64,000 bases of DNA from Paenibacillus sp. JJ-100. Lineage in GTDB: Bacteria; Bacillota; Bacilli; Paenibacillales; Paenibacillaceae. Made by a program: the position numbers and the translations under genes. Below the pieces are notes generated by a model. The model did no database searches, had not been told where the DNA came from, and saw nothing but the letters and a program-made list of their open reading frames with translations. Below are positions 55,918 through 64,000 of the stretch, in pieces. Position 1 is the stretch's first letter. Every line of letters begins with the position of its first letter. The stretch covers positions 45,797 to 109,796 of the forward strand of contig NZ_CAOJCM010000009.1 in the NCBI RefSeq assembly GCF_948329825.1, written 5' to 3'.

Positions 55918-57920
55918 TGTTCCTGTTCCGCCTCTCTAACGATATCGAAGTAGCGATTCTTTACAATAACTGCGCTCTCGAGAGGGGCATTGTATTCTAA
56001 CGTATAACAGCGAGCCGTAATTTCTTCTATTACATGAAACTGTTCTGATGTGATTTCAGAGTCCGTTGTAAACATAAGGACTTGTTCTCCACAACGTGGA
56101 ATAAAATGTTGAATGAGTGATTTTTTATGATCTTGGTCTAGTCTTCCCATGAGAGTGTCGAACACAAATGGTAGTTTCCATCCCGATACTCTAAACATAG
56201 CTAGTATGACCGTTAACATCAGCATTTCTTTCTCACCAGCTGATAGGCGCTCTTTTGAGATTTCTTGATTTATTCGGTTATAAAGCTTTAATTCGAAAGT
56301 AGTATGGTCAATATGAATTCGTTTGAGAAAATCTTTCTTACGGAAGAGCACGTCGATCATACGTACGGCTTCATTTGCAACGTCATCAAGCTTTTTACGC
56401 CATTGTCGTTCTCTGAAACGTTGACTGACTTTAAGTAATTTCTCAGTCATTTCATATGATTTTTCAGATTTGTGATATTCTCTGATCTTTTCTTCTACTT
56501 TTTCTTTTAGAAGAGTTTTAGCCTGCAAACTTTCAGACATGATTTCAATTTCAGAATTGATTTGTTCCATTATCATGTTGTTTTGTTCAACTTGTTTTGT
56601 TTTTAGCTCGATGTGTTCCAGAAGTTCTTTGAATTCGCTGGCCTGATCATTTATTTCTAACTGATTCCTTAATTCTTGAGATTCCTTTAACAATATAGCA
56701 TTTTCATCAAAGCGGTTAACGTAATCAGTTACGTTAAGTGCTTGGATTTGCTTATTTAAATTATGAATCTCGCTACGCTGTTCAAACGATGCACGATGAA
56801 TTAGTTCAATTTGATCGGGTTTAATTAAATCTAATACACCTTTAAATATAGATGACACTTCAAGTTCATTAATCTCTTTGTTCGGTCCAAGTACATTAGT
56901 AAGGAGGGAAGCTAATTTTTTTTCTTCTAGCGAGTTTGCGATATAATCGTATGACTCATATTGTTTCTCGGCATTCAACTGATGATCCACTTGCCTGAGT
57001 TGTTTCCTTGATATGAAAAAAGGGAGAAGAGATAAAATGAAATTCCTTACATGCTCTGAATTAGATTTGCGTCTATTTTCAATCGTATTTATTGTTGAAA
57101 CAATTTCTTGTCTTTTTTCTTGAAGTAATCCACCGTGAATTTCGAAATCCTTCTTATCTTGTTTTATAGCATCATTAAGATTGTTAATTTCTTCTTCATG
57201 CAGAACTGAAAGCTGTTGATGTTCGTCAATTTTTACTTTCAGTTCATCAATTTCCAATTCAAGTTTTTCATATAGAGCAACTTCTTCCGCTGCACTGGCA
57301 TTTTGCTGAGCATATTGAATTCGATATGTGTTTAGATCTTTTTCCAAATTTACGAATAGGTCCAGATTAAAAAGAATTTTACCTGACTCTTTCAAATATT
57401 CAGGAATTTTTTCTTCAGATACAATACGTGAGATATCCTCACCATCAAAGAGACATAGTTCAAATAATTTTGGAGGCATTTCTTCACGTAAACGACTCTG
57501 AAAATCGGAAGTTTGTTGAGTAGATAAGAACTGATTGTCACGTTTAACTGAAAAGCTTTCGCGAACACGATCACCCTTTATACGCCAACTTCTTACTAAT
57601 GAATATTCGTGTAATTCGAAATCTTCAGTAGAACTGTAGTCTAGAGTAATTTGGAATCCGTCAGTTACATTTTCATTAATTGCTTTGCGATTCAGTAGCG
57701 TTCTAATTTTACGATAATAGGGTTCGTTTTCCGTAGCAAAGCCATATGCCATGGAGCCAAATAAAACGATGCGTAACGATTCTAGTATTGTTGTTTTTCC
57801 CGCACCATTTTTACCACCGAGTAGTATTACATTACGGTTAGCTGTGGTGCGAAAATCAAATTTATTGAGGTCCCCGTGGTAAGCACCTATGTTTCGGAGA
57901 GTCAGTTTTTGAATGTGCAT
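55914..57920 (-). CDS. dndD: DNA sulfur modification ATPase DndD
   Basis: A 668-residue SMC/Rad50-like ATPase. Walker A is GGKNGAGKTT (35-44). A long coiled-coil middle follows, with a pronounced heptad pattern, then the ABC signature LSAGEKEML and Walker B PFVFDTLMGRLD near the C-terminus. It is thought to open or remodel DNA for sulfur insertion. Start at ATG 57920, 17 bases after dndC. Confidence 0.94.
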   Translation of the reverse strand: MHIQKLTLRNIGAYHGDLNKFDFRTTANRNVILLGGKNGAGKTTILESLRIVLFGSMAYGFATENEPYYRKIRTLLNRKAINENVTDGFQITLDYSSTEDFELHEYSLVRSWRIKGDRVRESFSVKRDNQFLSTQQTSDFQSRLREEMPPKLFELCLFDGEDISRIVSEEKIPEYLKESGKILFNLDLFVNLEKDLNTYRIQYAQQNASAAEEVALYEKLELEIDELKVKIDEHQQLSVLHEEEINNLNDAIKQDKKDFEIHGGLLQEKRQEIVSTINTIENRRKSNSEHVRNFILSLLPFFISRKQLRQVDHQLNAEKQYESYDYIANSLEEKKLASLLTNVLGPNKEINELEVSSIFKGVLDLIKPDQIELIHRASFEQRSEIHNLNKQIQALNVTDYVNRFDENAILLKESQELRNQLEINDQASEFKELLEHIELKTKQVEQNNMIMEQINSEIEIMSESLQAKTLLKEKVEEKIREYHKSEKSYEMTEKLLKVSQRFRERQWRKKLDDVANEAVRMIDVLFRKKDFLKRIHIDHTTFELKLYNRINQEISKERLSAGEKEMLMLTVILAMFRVSGWKLPFVFDTLMGRLDQDHKKSLIQHFIPRCGEQVLMFTTDSEITSEQFHVIEEITARCYTLEYNAPLESAVIVKNRYFDIVREAEQEQ

Positions 57921-57937
57921 TGGTTATTAATCCACCT

Positions 57938-59440
57938 TTATAAATGTAAGAAGTCTTGTCTAAGTGTTTTGTCAAATGCCTGGAATAATCCTCTTCTTAC
58001 TTTGACTCCTGAATATTCTTTCTCTACAGAGATTAGTTCTTTAAGAAGATTAAGGTTAACCCCTTCTTCTTGACAAAGAGATTCTAGATCGGTGACCTGA
58101 TCTTCTTTGAAAATAGGACGATCATTTTGATGCCAATCATAAATTACACCTGTTTCTTCTTCCACGATAAGAGGCAGTCGATCTTCCCACTGTAGGTCGT
58201 CATGCCAATATTTGCGAATTGCCTTAAGTTCTTCAAATGTGATCAGTTCAACATTAGGATCATGTATTTGGCGAATTTCTTCTTGAGTTTGTAACAGTTT
58301 TCTTAGAATTTCTTCACGAGCTTTTATTGTGAAAGGACCAACGCCAAAACGCTTAGGAGGAGCATCTGGATTCTCATCGTCAACGATCAAAATATCCAAT
58401 TCCTCAACAGAAGCCAAGTCAATTTTATTTTCTTCAATATATTGCTTCATTTCAGATTTGTAGATTCTCGGATGATTCAAATCATTAGGGTCTATACCGC
58501 CTAAATTAGTTGTCAAATAGACTTCACCATTCATACGATGTTTTTGTCTTTTCGTACGATCTTCCCGAATTTGAACAAGGAAACTTCTGAAATCATATAA
58601 TGGACGTAGCCAATCCACACCGTTATTAATAAATCCGCTCAGCGCTTTATCTTCACTAACAACCGTACATGTCCAACAACCAAAACGGCTATTCCCACAA
58701 GATCCCGCACTTTCTTTTACTTCCTTGTCTACTACGAGTGGACATTCACTGCTTGAATCTTGATAAAGTTGAAGCAACTCATTATTATCGTCGCCCCATG
58801 GTGATTCATATTGCAACAAAAATTCCCAAACGTCATCGAGAGAAAATGAGCGGATCGGAGCAAAGACAAACGCATTACGAAGTGTAGAGTGACGCATTAA
58901 ATTGGAACCTTCTATGGTATGGGATTGCATAACCCCTGCTCTTGTAGAGCTTTCGGAGTCTCGAACTCCTAATAACATCACAACTTCGCCAAACTGATCA
59001 ACTTTATCTAGAATGAAACGGTTTGCTGGCTCAATTTTCAGACGATCCGTACACCATCTGAATTTTTGGCGAGGAGTAGGATAACCTTTACCAATGATGG
59101 AGGCCCAAAACGTTTGCTCAACCTTTGGACGAACCTTTTGTGTTTCAATAGGTAAACCCATAACGAGGGCTTGATCTTGTATACGCCCAAGAGTTCGCGT
59201 AATTTTATCTATAATTAAAGGAGTTTCTACTTGGGTATCTGATGAAATGACGTATACTTTTTTCTTCAAAAGAGAAGGCTCTAGCTCGGATAACGCTTGA
59301 AAGACTAACTGTACAACTGCCGTAGAGTCTTTTCCTCCACTGAAACCTACGACCCATGGTCTTTCATCCGCTAAATAGACTTCTTTGACTAGTTCTTTGG
59401 CTTCGGCGAACTTGTTTCCAGTATCAAATATATTAAACAT
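57938..59440 (-). CDS. dndC: DNA sulfur modification protein DndC (PAPS-reductase-like)
   Basis: A 500-residue ATP-pyrophosphatase with the PP-loop SGGKDS (34-39). Cysteines at 130, 233, 248, 255 and 258 (the last three in SCGNSRFGCWTC) provide the [4Fe-4S] ligands. It adenylates the DNA phosphate and carries sulfur to it. It overlaps dndB by eight bases. Confidence 0.95.
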   Translation of the reverse strand: MFNIFDTGNKFAEAKELVKEVYLADERPWVVGFSGGKDSTAVVQLVFQALSELEPSLLKKKVYVISSDTQVETPLIIDKITRTLGRIQDQALVMGLPIETQKVRPKVEQTFWASIIGKGYPTPRQKFRWCTDRLKIEPANRFILDKVDQFGEVVMLLGVRDSESSTRAGVMQSHTIEGSNLMRHSTLRNAFVFAPIRSFSLDDVWEFLLQYESPWGDDNNELLQLYQDSSSECPLVVDKEVKESAGSCGNSRFGCWTCTVVSEDKALSGFINNGVDWLRPLYDFRSFLVQIREDRTKRQKHRMNGEVYLTTNLGGIDPNDLNHPRIYKSEMKQYIEENKIDLASVEELDILIVDDENPDAPPKRFGVGPFTIKAREEILRKLLQTQEEIRQIHDPNVELITFEELKAIRKYWHDDLQWEDRLPLIVEEETGVIYDWHQNDRPIFKEDQVTDLESLCQEEGVNLNLLKELISVEKEYSGVKVRRGLFQAFDKTLRQDFLHL

Positions 59441-60527
59441 CAGTAGATGTACCTTCTTTTATTTTATTTTCAATCTTCTGCTCAACTTCTGTTAAGGGAA
59501 GCCCTAGTTTAAATTTTATGAGATTAGCAGTTAATTGAATGGTTTCATTTGTCTTGTTAATGCGCCCCGTTTGCCCATAAGCGCGACCTAACCAATCCTC
59601 TTTATTATCGCGACTCCAGTCAATCTCAGACAGTTTTTTTACATAGATTTCCCATTCATCTGCATGATATCGATAAAGATAGTGGCCTACTATACCAATT
59701 GCTTCGAGGAATACACCATGAGCTACAACGGAACCAATTCGAAGATCTCTTGGCGAGGTCCGCTTATTGAGTACATCTTGCCATTCCGTTATAGAAACAG
59801 AAAGAAGGGCCCAATACTCAGACACAAATTTTTTCTCAGGTTCTGAGATCATCTGACCTTTGCGCTTGCCTAATAGTCTACAGATTGTATTGAAGATATG
59901 ATTCAAAGCAAACAATTTAGGAGAGTTTTTGGACAGAGATACTTTTTCACGATCCGTATATCGTTCTAATAAAGGAATTTCATTTATTAAACTTTTGGTG
60001 ATTAAAGATAATTGATCACGATGATCATATAGAATTCCAATTGAAGATGTGGTGTTCACTGCATGACGATTCAAATCCGAAAACATTTGCTGAGAGCGCA
60101 AAAGTCCAAGGTCATGAAAGAAAACTACTGATATCGTTTCGTCACCAAGTTCAGGAGAAATTTTAAGGGCTTCTTCAATTGCTGCACGTCTGTGTTGGCC
60201 ATCATTAATCAGAAACTGTGAATCTAAAGATATATTCAAATAACCAAGGTCCCTTAATTCTTCCGATTGTGGATGAAAAATCAATTCACCGTTGACCGAT
60301 GCAGTTAATGAAGAAAAAATATAATCCTTGGGATTCTCAAGAATATAATTCGTGATATCGGGAATTCTTGATTTATTCATCAATCGTTGTGCACGGTGGT
60401 CGGCAGGAATTTCTTCCTCGTCAAAAAGGAATATTCTAGGTATTAATTTTAGTGGACACATTACTGTATAAAATTCTCTTCCTGCTTGAATTCCGCGAAT
60501 TGCAGGAAAACTATAATTAAAGTTCAT
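59433..60527 (-). CDS. dndB: DNA sulfur modification protein DndB
   Basis: A 364-residue DndB of the DGQR family: the signature is seen as INDGQHRRAAIEEAL near residue 115, together with FSDLNRHAVNT. DndB is known as a modulator of modification frequency and, in some hosts, a repressor of dnd transcription. ATG 60527 lies six bases after AGGGGG; ATG 60533 sits directly on it. First gene of the dndBCDEA operon. Confidence 0.93.
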   Translation of the reverse strand: MNFNYSFPAIRGIQAGREFYTVMCPLKLIPRIFLFDEEEIPADHRAQRLMNKSRIPDITNYILENPKDYIFSSLTASVNGELIFHPQSEELRDLGYLNISLDSQFLINDGQHRRAAIEEALKISPELGDETISVVFFHDLGLLRSQQMFSDLNRHAVNTTSSIGILYDHRDQLSLITKSLINEIPLLERYTDREKVSLSKNSPKLFALNHIFNTICRLLGKRKGQMISEPEKKFVSEYWALLSVSITEWQDVLNKRTSPRDLRIGSVVAHGVFLEAIGIVGHYLYRYHADEWEIYVKKLSEIDWSRDNKEDWLGRAYGQTGRINKTNETIQLTANLIKFKLGLPLTEVEQKIENKIKEGTSTDV

Positions 60528-60543
60528 AAACATCCCCCTATTT

Positions 60544-60644
60544 TACGTACGTAATATCGTAGAATGTATATTGATTTTATCGTAAGACGAACAAATGTTC
60601 AATGCTAAATTACATAATAAAGTAAAGAAAGTACGTAATTACGT
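60544..60644. promoter_or_regulatory. Palindromic ACGT-rich operators before dndB
   Basis: TACGTACGTA at 60544-60553 and ACGTAATTACGT at 60633-60644 are perfect palindromes 90 bp apart, centre to centre, around the region where the dndB promoter must lie. They are likely sites for the adjacent XRE regulator or for DndB itself. Confidence 0.6.
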
Positions 60645-60667
60645 GAATAAGAGATGAATAAATAATG

Positions 60668-60715
60668 AAAAAACGAGGTGACATCCCGGTTGTTTAGAAC
60701 GGTATGTTCCTCGTT
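60668..60715 (-). terminator. Terminator of the XRE regulator gene
   Basis: On the minus strand AACGAGG-ACAT-CCG pairs with CGG-ATGT-CCTCGTT and a T6 run follows. It separates the regulator from dndBCDEA. Confidence 0.8.
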
Positions 60716-60718
60716 ATT

Positions 60719-61066
60719 CTAGTTTTTATCATAAGTTTCGAAGATCTCAGTAATGATATTAAGCGCCATTAGAATATGTTTAGGTTCATGGGTTCTTAAA
60801 AGAGAAATGATCTTTGTAATATTTATATCATCGTCCGATAGCTCTTCGCGCTCCTTTACGTATGTAAACAATTCATATACACCAACATCTAAAGCAGCAG
60901 CAATTTTTTCGAGATTTTTCAATGATATATTGCGTTCTGCTCGTTCAATGAAACCAATGTAACTGGGATTAAAACCCGCGTTCTCAGCTAAGGCCTCTTG
61001 AGATAGATTTTTAGATTTTCTTAAGTCTCTTATTCTTGCCCCTACTAATTCTAAAAGTTCTGACAT
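60719..61066 (-). CDS. XRE-family regulator, probable dnd control
   Basis: A 115-residue protein with an N-terminal helix-turn-helix (LSQEALAENAGFNPSYIGFIE, about 22-42) of the SinR/XRE type and a short helical C-terminal part for dimerisation. ATG 61066 follows AGAGAGGTG. It sits just upstream of dndB on the same strand, with palindromes between, so repression of the modification operon is likely; divergent control of the HEPN-like gene is also possible. Confidence 0.8.
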   Translation of the reverse strand: MSELLELVGARIRDLRKSKNLSQEALAENAGFNPSYIGFIERAERNISLKNLEKIAAALDVGVYELFTYVKEREELSDDDINITKIISLLRTHEPKHILMALNIITEIFETYDKN

Positions 61067-61219
61067 ATGAACACCTCTCTTAATTAGAAGTGTAGAGAAA
61101 GACTCATTGCAAATTAACCAATAGATAATAAGTAATTTGTAATTAAAACTACTATGTAGTAATATTTTGTTTATATCTTGCCCGAAAGTTAAAAAAACAT
61201 ACAGAGTGTTGAGGGGAGT

Positions 61220-61714
61220 ATGGATTCTAAACTATATATTGAGGAGTTGATTAACTTGAATCATGCTTACTCCTTCAAGAATCGGCAGAATGATGAATTT
61301 GTAAATGATAAATTATTTTATGGGAACAAAGATGTATTCGAATATCATCAGCTTGCTCAGTATCACATCAAACTTGCTGTGATCATGCGTGATCATAATC
61401 AGTTCATGGCTTGTCTGATTCTCTGTGAATGGGCTTTAACCTCCATGATTAAGGCATTATATATCAATAAGTATCAATCAGTTCACCCGCCCAAGGAACT
61501 CACCATGAATGAAATCCTGCCTCTGGTCCATACAGACACCACAGCGGGATTGGATATGGCGTTATTCATCGGCACGATGCAACATCTATCATCTATAGAA
61601 GATTGCTCACATGATCAGTCATTGGTGTGGAACAACATCGAAAAGATTCTTCAACGAACGGTGGAAGTTGTAAACGAGTTATCTGCAAGATTGATGAATA
61701 ATTCACCAGAGTAG
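61220..61714 (+). CDS. HEPN-like protein
   Basis: A 164-residue helical protein. The central stretch DHNQFMACLILCEWALTSMIKALYI has the two-helix pattern of HEPN domains (a residue-spaced A..C.W....IKALY). The catalytic RX4-6H motif of HEPN RNases is not evident, so it may be a non-catalytic partner. It starts after GAGGGGAGT and is divergent to the dnd regulator, at the right border of the defence island. A role in defence is inference. Confidence 0.55.
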   Translation: MDSKLYIEELINLNHAYSFKNRQNDEFVNDKLFYGNKDVFEYHQLAQYHIKLAVIMRDHNQFMACLILCEWALTSMIKALYINKYQSVHPPKELTMNEILPLVHTDTTAGLDMALFIGTMQHLSSIEDCSHDQSLVWNNIEKILQRTVEVVNELSARLMNNSPE

Positions 61715-61780
61715 ATTTGATCTCTTTAAATAACTATTTTATATAAATCTAGATTAAGCGATCATGAACAAGGAGAACGC

Positions 61781-61909
61781 ATGCTTATTGTCGGCTCATC
61801 GAACTTTCCATTCATGGCGCTCAGGACGGGGGATGACACGGTTCGAAGATGGCGTGTTTTCACTGAATGTGGAAGTGTAGAATTCAGAGGAACGAGCAGT
61901 GTTACATAA
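61781..61909 (+). CDS. Possible 42-residue small protein
   Basis: An ATG five bases after AAGGAG opens a 42-codon frame beginning MLIVGSSNFPFMALRTGDD. No family recognised; it may be a gene remnant. Nothing else supportable lies in 61715-62076. Confidence 0.3.
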   Translation: MLIVGSSNFPFMALRTGDDTVRRWRVFTECGSVEFRGTSSVT

Positions 61910-62076
61910 CTGGACACGGGATATATGTCTGTACCGGTTTCATACGTATTTCGAACGAGCGGAACCAAATTGAGTAAGTGAGACTATATAAACGCTGAAA
62001 CCAGATCACACATCTTGCGAGAGGAATGTATATCGCTTCTTAAAATGGAACTAACCTAAACACCAAACCAACCAAT

Positions 62077-62119
62077 AAAAGCTTATCTAGCTTCGTCTTG
62101 GCGAAACAGATAAGCTTTT
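62077..62119 (-). terminator. Terminator of the second sigma/anti-sigma unit
   Basis: AAAAGCTTATCT pairs exactly with AGATAAGCTTTT. On the minus strand TTTTATT follows the stem, ending the anti-sigma transcript; the + side also has a T run. Confidence 0.8.
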
Positions 62120-62146
62120 TTGGCTTATACCTTTTATCCAGGAATA

Positions 62147-63130
62147 CTACTTCTTCACAGCAGGAATCATCGTTTTAACAATGCGCATTAACTCTTCATT
62201 GGATACGTTACCCTGAGCAGCTCTCAGAACGTAGTGATAGGCAAATTTGGTTTTTGGATCTTCATAGACCCATATAAATTCAGATGTCCCACCACCTAAA
62301 GTCCGCTGGATGACATCCTGCCCGTTAATGTTGATCTTCCGACTGGTGGCCTTTATGTTTTCATCATATGAAGCAGTGACTGTGCCCGTGTCTTGACTAT
62401 TCAGAATGTCCAGAGATATTTTATTTTTGCCATTAGTATAAGTCAGTGTGGTGAGCCAGAACTCGTCTGTAAAAGGAACCGGCATTAAGGCATAGTCTTT
62501 ACCTGAAGCCTGAGCCTCCAGAAGGAGCTTGTTAGCAATGTCTGCTTTTTCCGTCTCGGAGAGTTTGTACAGATCCATTCCGTGCTCCATGTGCACGCTT
62601 GCCTTTTGGAACGTAAATTTTTCTTTTCCTTTGCCGGGAATCTGTTTAGCTAAAGTTTTACCAGGAATTTTAACCATCTTTTGCAGGGTGGAAAAGTCTT
62701 TAACAATATGTGAATTAGCCTTGAGATAGAGCTCCTGATTCGGATTGTTAGGCACGATGTAGATGATTGCCGCTTCTCCTGGCTTAATCTCATTCACCCA
62801 GATGTGATTCATGAGACTAATTCTTTTATCGTCATCTTCAGTCCGATTTGAATTAGTAACATGAGTCATGGGCCGCTCCTGAAAAAGTACATCTCCATTG
62901 TCGTTGGTAAGTGATTGATATTTCACGGCAGCAAATCCAGTTGATGCGGTTAACAATAAACCTAATGTGAGTAGTAGACTAACTTTGTATTTCATAAACC
63001 ATCTCTCCTTCGTATGGGGGTTCTCTTCAAGATTAATCTGGCTCATAATCCGATGTTGCAAGGTCGTGTCTATGGGTTCGACTCTCTGAAATTTCGATTT
63101 TAGCGATTGCCTGGTCTCCTGTTCATCCAA
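62147..63130 (-). CDS. Membrane anti-sigma factor (second ECF unit)
   Basis: A 327-residue protein: cytoplasmic N-terminus (1-46) with no zinc motif, one membrane segment (YKVSLLLTLGLLLTASTGFAA, about 48-68), and a 260-residue outer domain of unknown fold. TTG 63130 is the start, eight bases after AGGAGGG. It lies 168 bases downstream of the sigma gene, with its own TGTCACA-type promoter in the gap. It differs in sequence from the 41132 anti-sigma factor but shares the topology. Confidence 0.72.
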   Translation of the reverse strand: MDEQETRQSLKSKFQRVEPIDTTLQHRIMSQINLEENPHTKERWFMKYKVSLLLTLGLLLTASTGFAAVKYQSLTNDNGDVLFQERPMTHVTNSNRTEDDDKRISLMNHIWVNEIKPGEAAIIYIVPNNPNQELYLKANSHIVKDFSTLQKMVKIPGKTLAKQIPGKGKEKFTFQKASVHMEHGMDLYKLSETEKADIANKLLLEAQASGKDYALMPVPFTDEFWLTTLTYTNGKNKISLDILNSQDTGTVTASYDENIKATSRKININGQDVIQRTLGGGTSEFIWVYEDPKTKFAYHYVLRAAQGNVSNEELMRIVKTMIPAVKK

Positions 63131-63189
63131 TGGTTTTTCCCTCCTGACTCAGCGTACGATACAATGCGATTCCTTCCTCCCTACGTATG

Positions 63190-63221
63190 GGTATAACGGA
63201 ACTTGAAGTTGATTTGTGACA
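63190..63221 (-). promoter_or_regulatory. Putative ECF promoter of the second anti-sigma gene
   Basis: On the minus strand TGTCACA (63221-63215), 18 bases, then TTATACC (63196-63190): the same two boxes and spacing as before the 40567 sigma gene. Confidence 0.68.
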
Positions 63222-63298
63222 CCAATAGAATAAAATGTTCTTCTTGGGGGTAACAGCGTCACGAACACTAAGCGCGTAGTGGTATGTATAATAGTGGT

Positions 63299-63895
63299 TC
63301 AACTTTTTGAAAAGGTAGTATCAGGTCGTGTTTGGGATCGCTTTGACTCTTTCGGTTTTACTTCTTGGCTAACATAGTTCTTTCTGAATTTAGTGGCAGC
63401 TCGTTGGAACTTTTTGCGCAGATAGGCGGCATTCTGATTAAGAATGAGACTGATATCGTTGTAACTTTTGTCCTCAACACAGCGTAAAATCAACAAGCTT
63501 CGTTCTTCTGCGGAGAGTGCAGCGAGAGCGTGTAACACGGCCGGGTTGTAATATTTGTGGTCAATCGCTTGATCCACGTGATTGTTATCCCGTTCATTTT
63601 TGTACAAAAAAGGTAGCAGCTTCGTGACCCTACGCTTGCGAATCACATCAATGGATTGATTATAGGCGATACGATACAGCCACGCTTCAAAAGGCGCGTC
63701 AGGTTGATACGTATGCAGTCCGCGATATGCTTTCAGAAACACCTCCTGACTGCAATCTTCTGCTTCGCCATAATCACCTAGCATGTGGTAACAGTAGTTG
63801 AAAATAAATTTTTCGCAACGGACGACGATCAAGGCATACTTCTCTTTATTGCCTTGCAACACATCCGTGATAATCTGTTGGATTGGTTCTTCCAA
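63299..63895 (-). CDS. ECF-type RNA polymerase sigma factor (second unit)
   Basis: A 198-residue sigma factor. Region 2 includes FIFNYCYHMLGDYGEAEDCSQEVFLKAYRGL and FEAWLYRIAYNQSIDVIRKRR; region 4 includes LSAEERSLLILRCVEDKSYNDISLILNQNAAYLRKKFQRA. TTG 63895 is the start, six bases after AGGAGGGG. The tail is basic and rich in K, R and S. It is similar in layout to the 40567 sigma factor and shares its promoter pattern. Confidence 0.9.
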   Translation of the reverse strand: MEEPIQQIITDVLQGNKEKYALIVVRCEKFIFNYCYHMLGDYGEAEDCSQEVFLKAYRGLHTYQPDAPFEAWLYRIAYNQSIDVIRKRRVTKLLPFLYKNERDNNHVDQAIDHKYYNPAVLHALAALSAEERSLLILRCVEDKSYNDISLILNQNAAYLRKKFQRAATKFRKNYVSQEVKPKESKRSQTRPDTTFSKS

Positions 63896-63916
63896 GTGAT
63901 TCCCCTCCTAACATAT

Positions 63917-63948
63917 AGTATGACGAAGGAGAGACCTGAAATGTGACA
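63917..63948 (-). promoter_or_regulatory. Putative ECF promoter of the second sigma gene
   Basis: On the minus strand TGTCACA (63948-63942), 18 bases, then TCATACT (63923-63917), about 22 bases before the sigma start codon. The -10 box differs from the other three at two positions. Confidence 0.65.
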
Positions 63949-64000
63949 CGTCTGAGAAAGTAAAATAAAAAGAGGGGAGAAAGGGAGTGGAGATGGGGGG

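Noticed and set aside
38205..61714. Prophage or integrative element
   Set aside because: No integrase, structural phage gene, attachment repeats or tRNA could be found; only base composition suggests transfer.

Overview
The window looks like chromosomal DNA of a Paenibacillus (Bacillota). The evidence is a B. circulans-type cyclodextrin glucanotransferase, a Spo0E-type sporulation phosphatase, strong AGGAGG-like ribosome binding sites, many TTG/GTG starts, an RCC1/copper-amine-oxidase secreted protein and near-consensus cre and Fur sites. No rRNA, tRNA, insertion sequence or CRISPR array was seen.

Layout. 0-2 kb: a TelA-family gene and a small secreted protein. 2.3-12 kb: starch/cyclodextrin use. 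A LacI-family regulator stands divergent to malEFG, followed by an extracellular CGTase and a cytoplasmic cyclomaltodextrinase on the other strand. Identical operator and cre sequences tie the locus together; no ATPase subunit for the importer is present. 12.1-12.7 kb: a paralogue of the small secreted protein. 13-17 kb: a Fur-box-preceded siderophore importer (binding protein, two permeases, ATPase). 17.4-29.1 kb: a second Fur-controlled operon for a NIS (non-NRPS) siderophore. Its gene order matches the sbnDEFGH part of staphyloferrin B, but it carries a diaminobutyrate-type aminotransferase and a cyanophycin-synthetase-like ATP-grasp enzyme, and no SbnA/SbnB. 29.4-33 kb: a GH2 glycosidase behind a 22-bp palindrome. 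33-35 kb: a secreted RCC1-repeat protein and small genes.

35.4-40.3 kb: communication and competition. A TPR/XRE regulator has an undescribed-looking 33-codon secreted peptide gene starting inside its 3' end (RRNPP-type quorum sensing). It is followed by a Spo0E-like protein, a decayed gene, and an AT-rich WXG100-type polymorphic toxin with its putative immunity gene.

40.5-45.1 kb: an ECF sigma / anti-sigma / secreted effector operon that has been tandemly duplicated. In the second copy sigma and anti-sigma are wrecked but the effector is intact. A second, unrelated-position ECF sigma/anti-sigma pair lies at 62.1-63.9 kb. All four upstream regions share a promoter pattern, TGTCACA-N18-TNATAC, which I regard as the likely autoregulated ECF promoter.

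45.3-61.7 kb: an AT-rich defence island with a complete DNA phosphorothioation system. dptFGH (restriction) runs on the + strand and converges on dndBCDEA (modification) on the - strand, separated by a perfect 21-bp-arm terminator. Upstream of dndB lie ACGT-rich palindromes and an XRE regulator, with a HEPN-like gene divergent to it. DptH carries a putative PD-(D/E)xK nuclease signature besides its HerA-type ATPase domain.
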